64,000 nt of DNA from Tridacna crocea (lineage: Eukaryota > Mollusca > Bivalvia > Cardiida > Cardiidae). The DNA lies in assembly GCA_943736015.1 (NCBI GenBank), contig OX031069.1:25301235-25365234 (forward strand), given 5' to 3'. The translations under genes were made by a program, and so were the position numbers. Position 1 is the stretch's first letter. Each line of letters starts with the position of its first letter. Below, one piece after another: positions 1-9,850 of this stretch. The notes below the pieces were generated by a model. That model saw nothing but the letters and a program-made list of their open reading frames with translations. It had not been told where the DNA came from and searched no databases.

Positions 1-41
1 TTCTCAGGGGCGTCAAAAGTAGGGATTGTGTGGTAATGGTA
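1..41 (-). repeat. truncated end of a TTAA MITE
   Basis: The window opens inside the terminal arm (TTCTCAGGGGCGTCAAAAGT) of the dominant MITE family, almost identical to 48780-48817. Confidence 0.8.
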
Positions 42-171
42 ATGTAAAGATACATATCTGTATCCCTAGCTTGGCAGGCTAGGGGTATGGGTCTGTTATC
101 TAGTCATAAGGGATATGGTGGTAGAATGTAACCCTTTACGGTTTACATGCTTAAATCTGTTAAATATGACA

Positions 172-393
172 AAAATCACAATTGATGATATCTCATGCAC
201 TGTAGACAGGAACACTTATAGATGCCAGAAAACACCATGCATTGATGGTAAATCTACTTCTAGTGATCTTGTCCACGAAAAACACCTGGAAGCCGAATCA
301 TCCACCAGAATCAGAGTAACTTTTTTATGGCGATATACTACTGATATTTCAAATTGTACTGTATTACCTAAACTTGTCCAACTGAACTGCTGA
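172..393 (+). other. Cys-containing short ORF, doubtful
   Basis: An ATG at the start of a frame reading MTKITIDDISCTVDRNTYRC runs about 73 codons to TGA and contains five Cys. No promoter, splice site or known family supports it. It may be an exon, a decayed element or chance. Confidence 0.15.
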
Positions 394-1577
394 AGGCACC
401 TAAGTGTGTCGGAAAAGACTGTAAAAGGCAAACTGTTGTAGATTGATTTGGGTTTAATCATTGTAACCGCCCCTTCTCACCACCAAGATAATAATCAAAT
501 ATTTGTTATGCAGTTTTTGAGTGTTTTTCGTAGAACTGTTATTAGGTGTTTTTTCAGTCTTTCTAGAGACCCAGTCTTTCTAGAGACCCAATCTGATCTT
601 ATTTTTGTGATTTTTATATCTGTTGTAAAAGGTTCTAAAATGTAGAATCCAATTTTTCTGAAACTATCTCAGTTTTATGTTCAGAAATTAAAGAGTTAAG
701 TTTTAAGCGTTAAACCTGGCAGTGTTCATGAATTTCTTTTCAAAAGTAAATTCTATATTAAACCTGAGATTCGATAAAACCTTCACAGTACTGACTATCT
801 GTAGCCTGACCTAATCAGAAATGCTACAGTTACGGATCTGTACCCCTAGTGTGTGAGGCTAGAGATACGCAGCATCTGTATCACTACTGTAGACTGAAAG
901 ACTACTATAAAGGAACGGATCCGTACCCCTTCCTTCTAGCGAAGTATATTAATACTTAAATTGCACGGAGATTACAATTATATTTTGTTAAACTATAAAA
1001 GGCTGTGCAGGGTTTTCCATGATGCGCAAATCCTGCATCATAGATGCAATTCTAATTCAAATAACCCCCAAAATAACTGACAGTGCATCATCAGTGACGC
1101 AACTTTCCAAAATCTAAATAATGTACGAAGTTGAATAAAGCGTCATAAATCCAAGTCTTTTGTTGCATCAATGTCAGACGAACACCGTTCTTTTTTCAAC
1201 TACAGGGTTTATTTTAGATAAAATTGGTTTTACTGTAATTTATCTATAGAATAGGACCCGTTTACACATTATTGATGAAAAGTATAATGGACACGTGAAA
1301 TAAATATAGGCCCAGTCGAAGTTGTGGTTGGGTTCTCTGTATTTCATCCCATATTTTACACGACTTCTGGTATATAAAAGTACACATTACCGGTCTGTGC
1401 TGTTAGCAGAAAAATAATGTCATGAGGTAGAAAACTGTAGCATTCTTCTATCGTCTGCTTCCTACAACTGCTGATTGAGGCACGTCTAGCAGCGATTCAC
1501 ACGAAAATGCTTGGTCTGTCAAAAAGTGACATCCGTCAGAAATGATCGACCGACTTTTCGATCATGGAAGTTGGCGT
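394..1577. other. intergenic, no gene seen
   Basis: AT-rich, with no convincing ORF. Two related short motifs (GTATCCCTAGCTTGGCAGGC region near 60-100 and TCTGTACCCCTAGTGTG near 838) look like pieces of one diverged repeat. Confidence 0.4.
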
Positions 1578-1806
1578 TTAACCCATTACCACACAATCCC
1601 TACTTTTGACGCCCCTGAGAAAGAAGCCTTCAGAAAAAATTGTGGGAAAAGGAGAAAATGCTGGTAACCAGCATTTTCTCCTTTTCCCACAATGTTTCCT
1701 ACCCTTCAGAAAACAAATTTCAAATTTTCAGTCACTTTTACTTTGTCGTCTGCAAATGCTTTCAATTTGGACCAGTCTAAAATATTGTCGTGTGGTAATG
1801 GGTTAA
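1578..1806 (+). mobile_element. TTAA MITE, full length (type copy)
   Basis: A complete 229-bp copy with TTAA at both ends, near-inverted ends (CCCATTACCACACAA / GTGTGGTAATGGG) and a central palindrome around GCTGGTAACCAGC whose arms read GGGAAAAGGAGAAAAT and its complement. The two outer arms differ: the left contains TTTTGACGCCCCTGAGAAAG, the right TTTGTCGTCTGCAAATGC. No protein is encoded. The TTAA duplication and terminal CCC suggest piggyBac-type mobilisation. The strand assigned to family members here follows this copy. Confidence 0.9.
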
Positions 1807-2377
1807 AGGTAAAATGCATTGTAAATCGTGCTTGAAGTTGATGACGAGGATATCTATTTTTTTTTTGGACCCCTTGAATTAACGAAATGACCCTCAACTA
1901 AAGAGGAAGGTGGTCGCAATGACCCCCCCCCCCCCAATTTTCTAAGCCGAGGGAAAACCCTGCTGTGTATGGCGTGTTGCAGAGACATAATCATAAAAAT
2001 AACATCGAAGCTATTCAACTTAAACTTAAAGCGCCTGTGCCTGGATCAGATATTGTTTGCTGCTGAAGATTTATCATTTTACTTAAATAAAATTTCTTTT
2101 GGTGAAAAAGTACAAACTGAACATCTAAGATGTAACCATAAGTAGAACTAATGCTTAACCGTTGACGACTCACTTGAAGCGTAAAGTATTTTCAGATTTT
2201 GTGGGTTTATATCACAATAATATTTCAACCTTGGCACTATCGTCAAGACGTTTGTCTAATTTCATGCGTCTAATGAGATAGATGGTAAACATAAAAACGC
2301 CAAGGTCGGGTTCTCATCGTCATTTTTTTAAAAAACATTTTCCTTTATGAAGTCTTAATCTGTTTGTTTGTTTGTGT
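1807..2377. other. intergenic, no gene seen
   Basis: Contains a poly-C run at about 1922-1935 and AT-rich sequence without coherent ORFs. Confidence 0.4.
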
Positions 2378-2384
2378 TCTTTCT

Positions 2385-2419
<35 letters not shown>

Positions 2420-2420
2420 A
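2378..2420. repeat. (TTTC)n microsatellite
   Basis: About ten TTTC units, slightly interrupted at the start, 107 bp before the candidate exon at 2528. Confidence 0.9.
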
Positions 2421-2527
2421 ATAAAAAATTTCTGATATTTTTCATGTTTCTGTCTTCTCAGTTCTATGCGAGTAACCACTGTACACAGAACTAAATTTTG
2501 TGCACATTCGCCGACCCTTTTTTACAG

Positions 2528-2669
2528 GAAAAAATTACTTTCGGAAAGACGAGACGGACAGACAGCCCTCAGTGTGCCAAATCAATGTGAACAACGTCTC
2601 ACTCCGACTGCAGATTTGTTTCAGGGGCAGCGAGTTTAACCCTTCATCTGATCACCTCGTGCTTTTAAA
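2528..2669 (+). CDS. candidate internal exon, unidentified protein
   Basis: Between a TTTACAG acceptor and a GTAAGA donor one frame is open for 46 codons. It codes KNYFRKDETDRQPSVCQINV, then NNVSLRLQICFRGSEFNPSS and DHLVLL. The alternation of hydrophobic and polar residues looks like beta strands. GC content is higher than around it. The two other frames contain stops inside. If the donor is not used, TAA follows directly. It could belong with the terminal exon at 10707-11131, but exon linkage cannot be shown. Confidence 0.45.
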
Positions 2670-2712
2670 GTAAGACCCTATATAAGAATATCTGAAAACA
2701 TTATCTAGCTTA

Positions 2713-2929
2713 TTAACCCTTTCCCAAATGACAAATTTTAGACTCTTCCAAACTGAAAGACTTTGCAGACGACAGTGTCAACTTTGGTGTTCTCCAAACA
2801 GGAATAAAAACATTGTGGAAAAAGGTGAAAGTGCTCGTTACGAGCAATTTCTCCTTTTTCCACAGTGTTTTCAAAAGACTTAAATACTGCAAATACGTAA
2901 AAGCAAGGGCCTGTTTGGGAAAGGGTTAA
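2713..2929 (-). mobile_element. TTAA MITE, GCTCGTTACGAGC subfamily
   Basis: TTAA flanks; ends read CCCTTTCCCAAA instead of CCCTTTACCACA, and the palindrome centre is GCTCGTTACGAGC rather than GCTGGTAACCAGC. The same subfamily occurs at 31093, 38927, 41333 and 51617. Confidence 0.85.
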
Positions 2930-3056
2930 ACGTACGCCGGATGTTTCTAAAAAGCTCAGAAGTTCTGACAGCGTTAAAAGATACTGGACAATGAACATTG
3001 GAGATCTTTTAGAGAACTAGGTCCAACATGAAAAAAGAAATAGATGTATTGATAAT

Positions 3057-3279
3057 TTAATCCTTTACCAGACGACAAAATTTTAGCCTTGTCCAAGTTG
3101 AAAGCATTTGCAGACGACAATTTCAGTGTGGGTCAAATGATGTAATTTTTATTTGGTAGAAAACATTGTGGGAAAAGGAGAAAATGCTGGTTACCAGCAT
3201 TTTTTCTTCTTCCCACACTGCTTTCAAAAGGCTTCTTTTCAGGAGCGTCAAAAGTCGTCATTGTATGGTAAAGGGTTAA
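3057..3279 (-). mobile_element. TTAA MITE, full length
   Basis: TTAA at both ends, left arm with GACGACAAAATTTTAGCC, centre GCTGGTTACCAGC. Confidence 0.85.
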
Positions 3280-3284
3280 GAAAT

Positions 3285-3289
<5 letters not shown>

Positions 3290-3338
<49 letters not shown>
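3290..3338. repeat. (CT)n microsatellite
   Basis: About 24 uninterrupted CT units directly beside a MITE end. Confidence 0.95.
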
Positions 3339-3339
<1 letters not shown>

Positions 3340-3424
3340 ACTATTGAAAAGTGAAATCTTCGATCAGACACTCATTCGAGATCAGATGCTGAATACCGTT
3401 GGTAAAAGAGTAGAAGCTGCTTCA

Positions 3425-3640
3425 CTCATTACCAAACGACAAAATTCTAGGTTTGTCCAAATCAAAGGCATTTGCAGATGACACGATAAAAGTGACCGAA
3501 AATTTAAAATTCGTTTTGTGAAGGGAAGAAAACATTGTGGGAAAAGGAGCATTTTCTCCGTTTCCCACCGTGCAATGTTTTTTAAAAGCTTCTTTCTCAG
3601 GGTCGTCAAAATTAGGGATTATGTTGTACTATGGGTTTAG
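3425..3640 (-). mobile_element. TTAA MITE with central deletion
   Basis: Both arms are recognisable, but one half of the central palindrome is lost (GGAAAAGGAGCATTTTCTCC) and the ends are eroded. It lies 200 bp before the minisatellite whose unit resembles its left arm. Confidence 0.75.
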
Positions 3641-3838
3641 TCAACCATGATTCGAGACTAGTGCCAAGAAGTAGGTCAGAAGCCAGGTTATTGTCCATAT
3701 ATTTTCAAGTGGGAAGGAACATGCGATAAAGCGATAAACATCTTTCGAAAATATGAAAATTTAATGTAGCTTTGTAAATAAAACAATAGATACGAAACAT
3801 TGACAGCAACCATTAGACCTATGTACCCGACGATAAAA

Positions 3839-4540
3839 ATTTGGATTGGTCCCCTTTGAAATAACTAGCAGACGATAAAAATTTGGACTGGTCCTCATTG
3901 AAATAATATAGCAGACGATAAAATCTGGACTGGTCCTCATTGAAATAATATAGCAGACGATAAAATGTGGATTGGTCCTCTTTGAAATAATATAGCAGAC
4001 GATAAAACTTTGGACAGGTCCTCGTTGAAATAATATAGCAGACGATAAAATGTGGATTGGTCCTCTTTTAAAGAATATAGCAGACGATAAAAATTTGGAC
4101 AGGTCCTCATTGAAATAATATAGCAGACGATAAAATTTGGATTGATCCTCATTGAAATAATATAGCAGACGATAAAATATGGACTGGTCCTCATTTAAAT
4201 AATATAGCAGACGTTAAAAATTTGGATTGGTCCTCATTTAAATAATATAGCAGACGATAAAATTTGGATTGGTCCTCATTGAAATAATATAGCAGACGAT
4301 AAAATTTGGACTGGTCCTCATTGAAATAATATAGCAGACGATAAAATTTGGGATTGGTCCTCATTGAAATAATATAGCAGACGATAAAATTTGGACTGGT
4401 CCTCATTGAAATAATGTAGCAGACGATAAAATTTGGGATTGGTCCTCATTGAAATAATATAGCAGACGATAAAATCTGGACTGGTCCTCATTGAAATAAT
4501 ATAGCAGACGATAAAATTTGGGATTGGTCCTTATATTGAA
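3839..4540. repeat. 41-43-bp minisatellite, about 17 units, derived from a TTAA MITE arm
   Basis: Units start GACGATAAAATTTGGACTGG, continue TCCTCATTGAAATAATATAG and end CA. The MITE left arm has GACGACAAAATTTTAGACTG, GTCC, TTGAAAGCATTTGCA and then GACGACAAAAT again, so the unit equals the spacing of two direct repeats inside the MITE. The last unit runs into TTGAAAGACTGGTTTGCAG, closer to the MITE sequence. The ORFs of 70-85 codons here are repeat artefacts. Confidence 0.92.
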
Positions 4541-4573
4541 AGACTGGTTTGCAGAAGAAAAAAAAACTGAATA

Positions 4574-4788
4574 AGCCATGCTCCGTGAAAAGGGGGTTTA
4601 ACGCACATACCATGTAGGCTGACCTGGGCCGAAACTTAATATTATAGGTAAATTTTCTGCAGTTCCAAGGACCATTTTAGCTCATGATCCTGTCGCTTGT
4701 TAGAAAAAATAGTTCCATAATCATGCAGTAATTTGCTAGGCATCATGCACCCGCATTTAGCCCCTTTTACCAAAACATGGCTCAACAG
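4574..4788. mobile_element. TIR MITE of the AAGGGGGCTTTAYGCA family
   Basis: Inverted ends (AAGCCATGCTCCGTGAAAAG ... CTTTTACCAAAACATGGCT) enclose a GGCTGACCTGG segment. A better preserved copy is at 36749-36997. Confidence 0.65.
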
Positions 4789-4889
4789 TTACTTTAAAAT
4801 TGGACTTCCTTTAAAATTGTAGACACCATTTTGGGAAAAGTAGAAAAGGCCGGTTACCAGTCCAAATGAAACCCAGAATATACAAGAAT

Positions 4890-4950
4890 AAGTGAGTTAC
4901 CGCCATGATATAGCTGAAATAATGTTGAGAGTGGCGTAAAACACCATTTA
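4890..4950 (+). repeat. SINE 3' tail fragment
   Basis: GCTGAAATAATGTTGAGAGT followed by GGCGTAAAACACC; the same tail is at 24930-24960 and 35482-35512. Confidence 0.5.
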
Positions 4951-5184
4951 ACTCTTTCCCACACGACGAAATTTTGGACTAGTCGAAATTCAAAGCAATT
5001 GCAGACAACACTTGAATTAATTAAATGTGACTCAAGAATTGAAATTTGATTTTGGAAGGGTAAAAAACATTGTGGGAAAAGGAGAAAATGCTGGTTTCCA
5101 GCATTTTCTCCTGTTCCTACAATGTTTTCAAAAGCTTTCTTTCTTAGGGTCGTTAAAAAGCAGTATTATGTGGCACAGGGTCAA
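4948..5184 (-). mobile_element. TTAA MITE
   Basis: TTAA on the left, right end mutated to GTCAA. Centre GCTGGTTTCCAGC with long matching arms. Confidence 0.8.
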
Positions 5185-5610
5185 TCAATCAATACTTCTT
5201 TTCCATAATGCTTATGCATAGCTTTTTTCTGCTGCAGGTTTATTAAAACAGAGGCCGCTGTTGAGATAAATCATCTCAAATGAACGTAGTAAAGGTGAAT
5301 GACTGATAAATAAACTCTTTTGTGAATTATAAATGACTATAAGTTTTACTGTTTGAAAATCAATAATCTATAACAATACTAATATTTTTCATCCTTTACT
5401 CAATACTTCCTACAGACGATTTTTCTCGACTTGAAGTCGACTATTGTTGTAAAAAAAAGAGTGGCAAAAGATAGGAATTTACTCATCACAGAAAATTGCT
5501 CATTTTGCCACATTACAATGTACAGATTGTTGAATATATTGTGTATATATTAACCTACGCTAAGCATTGGAGGGAGACAGTATGTCCTTACTGGACAGAG
5601 TAGATCTAAA
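5185..5610. other. intergenic, no gene seen
   Basis: AT-rich; no feature recognised. Confidence 0.4.
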
Positions 5611-5614
5611 ATCA

Positions 5615-5905
5615 ATTTTTACATGCTGTTCAGTCTAATCTTCATCCAAGATCAGTTGGTACATTCTGTGCAGTCTGATCTACATCCAAGATCGGTTAGG
5701 ACATTCTGTGCAGTCTGATCTAGATCTACATCCAAGATCAGTTGGGACATTCTGTGCAGTCTGATCTTCATCCAAGATCAATTGGGACATTCTGTGCACT
5801 CTGATCTAGATCTACATCCAAGATCAGTTAGGACATTCTGTGCACTCTGATCTAGATCTACATCCAAGATCAGTTGAGACATTCTTTGCAGTCTGATCTT
5901 CATCT
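5615..5905. repeat. 46-58-bp minisatellite related to the GTCTGATC palindromic family
   Basis: Six units of ACATTCTGTGCAGTCTGATC plus ATCCAAGATCAGTTGG, some with an extra TAGATCTAC. The CATTCTGTGCAGTCTGATCT core is that of the palindromic elements at 14544, 26185, 35865, 45651 and 55372. Confidence 0.85.
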
Positions 5906-6264
5906 ACAATGCCCACAATAAAAGCCTTGATTGGTTGCGTTTAGCAGCAGCCTTAGGGGTTGAAATCTGGTGTTGTACATTTCGAGGAACTGATTGAAGG
6001 CGCTGAGTACTTGTCTGGTGTATGGATCGAGATCTGAGCAGCCTGATATTGATTCTACAATGTGCGACATTTTGTTAGAACTTCTCGGCAAACAGCCCTG
6101 CGGTGTACGTTTGTAATATCTGATCACCGATGCTTATCTGAAATGTTTATTTTATTTCAGTTATTGTTGAAAGGGTCTAAGCCCGGACATCTATTCCTGG
6201 ATAACCATGCACAAGTTTGATTTCTGAAGAATAGATCTTGTTATGATCAATATCGCGAAAATGC

Positions 6265-6494
6265 TTAACCCACTACCATACAATCCCTACTTTTGACAAT
6301 CTTGAGAAAGAAGCCTTTAGAAAACATTGTGGAAAAAGGAGAAAATGCTGGTAACCAGCATTTTCTACTTTTCCCACAATGTTTTCTACCCTTGACAAAA
6401 CGAATTTCAAAGTTTCAGTCACTTTTATTTTGTCGTCTGCAAATGCTTTCGATTTTGGACAAGCCTAAAATATTGTCGTTTGGTAATGACTTAA
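6265..6494 (+). mobile_element. TTAA MITE, full length
   Basis: TTAA at both ends, centre GCTGGTAACCAGC, outer arm TTTGTCGTCTGCAAATGC intact. Confidence 0.88.
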
Positions 6495-6635
6495 GTTTCA
6501 AAGACGATCTTTAGACAATCGAATTGGCATTGTGAAAAATAAAAAAAAAAATCCTTCGTATTAGCTTTAATCGGCCCTCTTTATCGCTGGATGTTTGTGG
6601 TAATACTATGCTCATATGTCCTCATAAGGGAAAGT

Positions 6636-6890
6636 GTCGACCATTTGCCGCATGACAAAAGTTTAATCGCCTCCAAACACAAAGTATCAGCAGATCGGAC
6701 AATTTCAAAACTGCTGGTATATAAATAACTGAAACTCTCCAATGAAACATATAAAAAGAAAAAAAAAACAATGTGGGAAAATGATAAAATGTTGGTTTCA
6801 GCATGTTGTCATTTTCCTACAATGTTTTCAATGGACTTCCTACGTACGTTTAGTCGTTAAAACTATGGTTTTTTGTCTGTAAAGGGTTAA
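6636..6890 (-). mobile_element. diverged TTAA MITE
   Basis: Arms GTGGGAAAATGATAAAATG and TGTTGTCATTTTCCTACAAT remain, with GTAAAGGGTTAA at the right; the centre is decayed. Confidence 0.6.
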
Positions 6891-7149
6891 ATTAATTGTT
6901 GCGCTTGCTGCCTAGTGCTCGGTTCTATTTATAGCAACAATATCGTAGAACGGCTTATAAATACGAAACTTTACAGTTTATACATGACCGATAAAAATCT
7001 ATACCCGGGTTTGAAAAGACAAGTGCTGTCGAACTGTGTGGATATTGAAGGGTAGGTACGTTTAGATTTCGTTTTTCATGTTTAACCTGTATAAAGAGTA
7101 AGTCGGGTCTATTTATTTGGCGACAGAAAAGCTAAGTTTTTGTTGAGGC

Positions 7150-7310
7150 TTACTTCAACATGTCCCATACGACGACAAAGTTTTAGATCTACACTTGTGC
7201 GGGTTAAAGTAGATCTATTTGCAGACGATAATTTACACAATGCACAATTTTGTCTCTAAAAAGAGGAAATTGTTGGGAAATGGCAAACACTGGATTAAAG
7301 CATGACAGCT
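7150..7310 (-). mobile_element. remnant of a TTAA MITE
   Basis: Left arm traces (ACGACGACAAAGTTTTAG, TTTGCAGACGATAA) and a decayed GAGGAAATTGTTGGGAAA. Confidence 0.4.
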
Positions 7311-7358
7311 GGAGATCAAACCGAGGACTTCCGGATTACAAAATCATCAAAACCCTAT

Positions 7359-7456
7359 GTGTAGGCCATCTTCGCAAGCCAAGGATACTAAGGTAGTACA
7401 TAACGAACAAAGTGGAGTTAGTATCCTTGGCTTGCGAAGATGCGTGTAGGCCTACA
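7359..7456. repeat. long imperfect hairpin
   Basis: GCCATCTTCGCAAGCCAAGG and ATACTAA at the left match CCTTGGCTTGCGAAGATGCG at the right in inverse order, about 30 paired bases with a loop of about 25. It could be a very small MITE or fold as a small-RNA-like hairpin. Confidence 0.7.
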
Positions 7457-7597
7457 CAACCCCAAATTGTCGTAAAGCAGAACGAGATTTGTTTACAGGA
7501 ATTTTGGCGGATATGTCAATTCCCCTCCATGGATATGTAACCCTCTCTGAGAATCGTCGTGGCCTCTTGGGATGCTATGCCCATCGATTGTGTTTTA

Positions 7598-8462
7598 CCA
7601 CAGAAATTTGACATTCAATAACCAAAATAAATGATAACATATGAAAAAAATCTCCCCTATATATAATATAAACGCAAGGAATGCAACGTCTCGATTGCTG
7701 GCGCTGGCACCCGACAGCCTTTCCCAACCAAAATCACCCACGAAACACATATTGATCATAATCTCCTTTAGCCTAGCGATAGACAACAAATTAAAGTACC
7801 TGCGACATCCAGCGATACCTCAGTAGACACCTTTCAACCGGAGATATCTGTCATGATTTACAACTTCATCTGAAAATTTTGATTTGTCTGAGACTCCATT
7901 CGCTGACGTCACGTGATTCACGTGAACGGTCCAATATGGCTTAAGTTTATAGAGTTTCCTCGCTTGATGAGGGATTTCCCTATTCACAAAAGTCAAATAT
8001 CTTTTCTTTAAAAAGGAATGCGCTCAAATACTTTTGTCCGTTACTTCTAGAAAAAATCTTTAGTATCATGTGATGTCCATAAATATCTTAAAAACGAAAA
8101 AATAATAGTAATAAGTAATACGAAAATAAGCTTCCTGGCTCTTCTTGTGACGTCAGCGAATGGAGTCTCAGATAAATAAAAAAATTCTGATAATGTTGTA
8201 AAACATGACGGATATCTTCGGTTGAAAGGTGTCTACCGAGGTATCGCCGATTGTCGCAGGTACGTTATTGTGTTGTCTATCGCTAGGCTAAAGGAGATTA
8301 TGATCAATGTTTGTTTCATGGGTGATTTTGGTTGGGAAAGGCTGTCGGGTGCTTGCGCCAGCAATCGAGACGTTGCATTCCTTGTGTTTATATTATATAG
8401 GGGAGATTTTTTTTCTCATATTTTATCATCTATTTTGGTTATAGAATGTCAAATTCCTGTGG
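7598..8462. mobile_element. foldback element, copy 1, 865 bp, 5-bp TSD TTTTA
   Basis: Starts CCACAGAAATTTGACATTC and ends with its complement (GAATGTCAAATTCCTGTGG). The arms are inverted over about 320 bp, leaving about 230 bp in the middle. TTTTA directly repeats outside both ends (7593-7597, 8463-8467). Each arm carries a perfect CRE palindrome TGACGTCA. ORFs inside are unconvincing and appear on both strands because of the inversion. Confidence 0.9.
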
Positions 8463-8539
8463 TTTTACGAATTGAATTCCGTTGATCTTAAGGTTGGTAC
8501 AGAATCCGGTATTTACTAGTATAAAACGCACAGGGCGTA

Positions 8540-8665
8540 GGGCGAAACCCACCGTAGTTCAGTGTATAGAATCGTCACACGGGACCTCTGTTGAACGTCT
8601 CACTCGAAAGACTGGAAAATGTTAAATGTCCAGCCGGGGCTCGAATCCACACCTTCAAGTGCCTC
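8540..8665 (+). repeat. possible tRNA-derived SINE fragment
   Basis: GTAGTTCAGTGTATAGAA resembles an A box and GGGGCTCGAATCC a B box. The spacing of about 80 bp exceeds that of a tRNA gene, so no functional tRNA is called. Confidence 0.4.
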
Positions 8666-9179
8666 CAGATTTGACGTCTAAAAGCCCAACGCTAGAAATT
8701 TAAGCTATTTTGGGTGGTGAAGAATTTTTTATCGCCATGGCTAAATGAATTTAATAGATCTAGTTTTACCTAAACGCTACATTTCTTCGCCGGAAATACG
8801 TCGATTTACCGTTCTGAAAATTGTAAGGCGTCCCTTAAAAAGAAAACTTGAGTCTAAACTTTCTATCGAAATCATTTCTAACCAATATTTCAGTTGACAA
8901 ACAGTTCATACATACTGTATTCGTACTGTATTTAGAGCCGTCGAAAGAGGCCAAGGTTATTTCTTTGGCACTGAAAGAGTTAGTGGATCTACTGTTTTCT
9001 CTTACTTTTGACTCTTTGCCGGAAGATGAAATTCAAAAGTCGTCCGTCTTGAAAGTAGATCTATAAACAGACGACAAACTAGCCATCAAATACTGATGGA
9101 TCCTTAATATTTACTTTTTTTTAATAACTAACTTAGCCTAATCATGAAATAGACTGGTACTTGGGAATACAGAAAATTG

Positions 9180-9285
9180 ATAAATGGATAAAAATTTCGG
9201 CCCATGTCAGCCTGCGCAGGCTGACCTGAATCGATACTTTGCGCAGATGCATTAAGCCCGCTTTTCACAGAGTATGGCACATTAA
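9180..9285. repeat. fragment of the GGCTGACCTG TIR MITE family
   Basis: GTCAGCCTGCGCAGGCTGAC is a palindrome, followed by GCATTAAGCCCGCTTTTCAC, the right end of the family seen at 36749. Confidence 0.55.
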
Positions 9286-9340
9286 TGTTTAATGGTTCAA
9301 AGGAAACAAGTGCACAGTTTTTGTTCTTCGCACATGTTTC

Positions 9341-9494
9341 AGATGGGGCTCGGAGAAGGCCGCAGGAGAGCGAGAAGAAGGCGGGCTTTTGGGCGTAGAA
9401 GGCGCAGAGTCGGCCCACGGCGATACGGGCGTTACAGACGCAGGGGTGGAAATGGCCTTGGTATTCTGATCCGTCACCTCTGCTTGTGCTGTAT
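9341..9494 (+). other. GC-rich patch open on both strands; possible exon
   Basis: About 150 bp of strongly GC-rich sequence stands out in AT-rich DNA. On plus it sits between a GTTTCAG acceptor and a GTAACA donor; one frame gives an Arg-rich stretch (RRRARRRRAFGRRRRRVGPR), another an E/G/A-rich one that runs into TGA. On minus a Ser/Pro/Thr-rich frame (SPWADSAPSTPKSPPSSRSP) is open. The strand and frame cannot be settled from sequence alone. Confidence 0.3.
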
Positions 9495-9516
9495 TTCTGG
9501 AGGTAACAAAACCCTG

Positions 9517-9850
9517 CCCCGTATTCATAAACTATTCTTAACCCTTTACCACACAAGGCCGGCTTTTGACGCCCCTGGAAAAGAAGCTGTTTGTAAACAT
9601 TGTGAGAAAAGTAGAAAATGCTGGTAACTAGCGATTTCTCCTTTTCCCGAAGTGTTTTCTTCCATTCCTTAAATAAATTTCAATTCTTTAATCACATTTA
9701 TTTTGTCGACTGCAAATGCTTTCATTTTTGACAAGGCTAAAGACTTTTTGTGTGATAAAAGGTTAATTTCAATCATTAGTCTAATTCTAGATTTGGAGAG
9801 AACATGTATAACAAACGCAAACTTCTGATTGGCTAATTAAGCCAAATATA
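9517..9850. mobile_element. GTCCGTATTC hairpin element split by a TTAA MITE
   Basis: CCCGTATTCATAAACTATTC lies before and AACTTCTGATTGGCTAATTA after a MITE at 9538-9766. The intact relative at 63867 has TATTCACCAACCATTCTTAA, so the insertion went into that TTAA. Confidence 0.65.
9538..9766 (+). mobile_element. TTAA MITE inside a hairpin element
   Basis: TTAA at both ends; arms GTGAGAAAAGTAGAAAATG and GATTTCTCCTTTTCCCG are slightly diverged. Confidence 0.82.

Noticed and set aside
3937..4406. Minus-strand ORFs of 71-85 codons with repeating YRLLYYFNEDQSK
   Set aside because: They are translations of the 42-bp minisatellite; no start context or conservation beyond the repeat.
8540..8665. tRNA gene
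   Set aside because: A- and B-box-like motifs are too far apart and no acceptor stem pairs; more like a SINE remnant.
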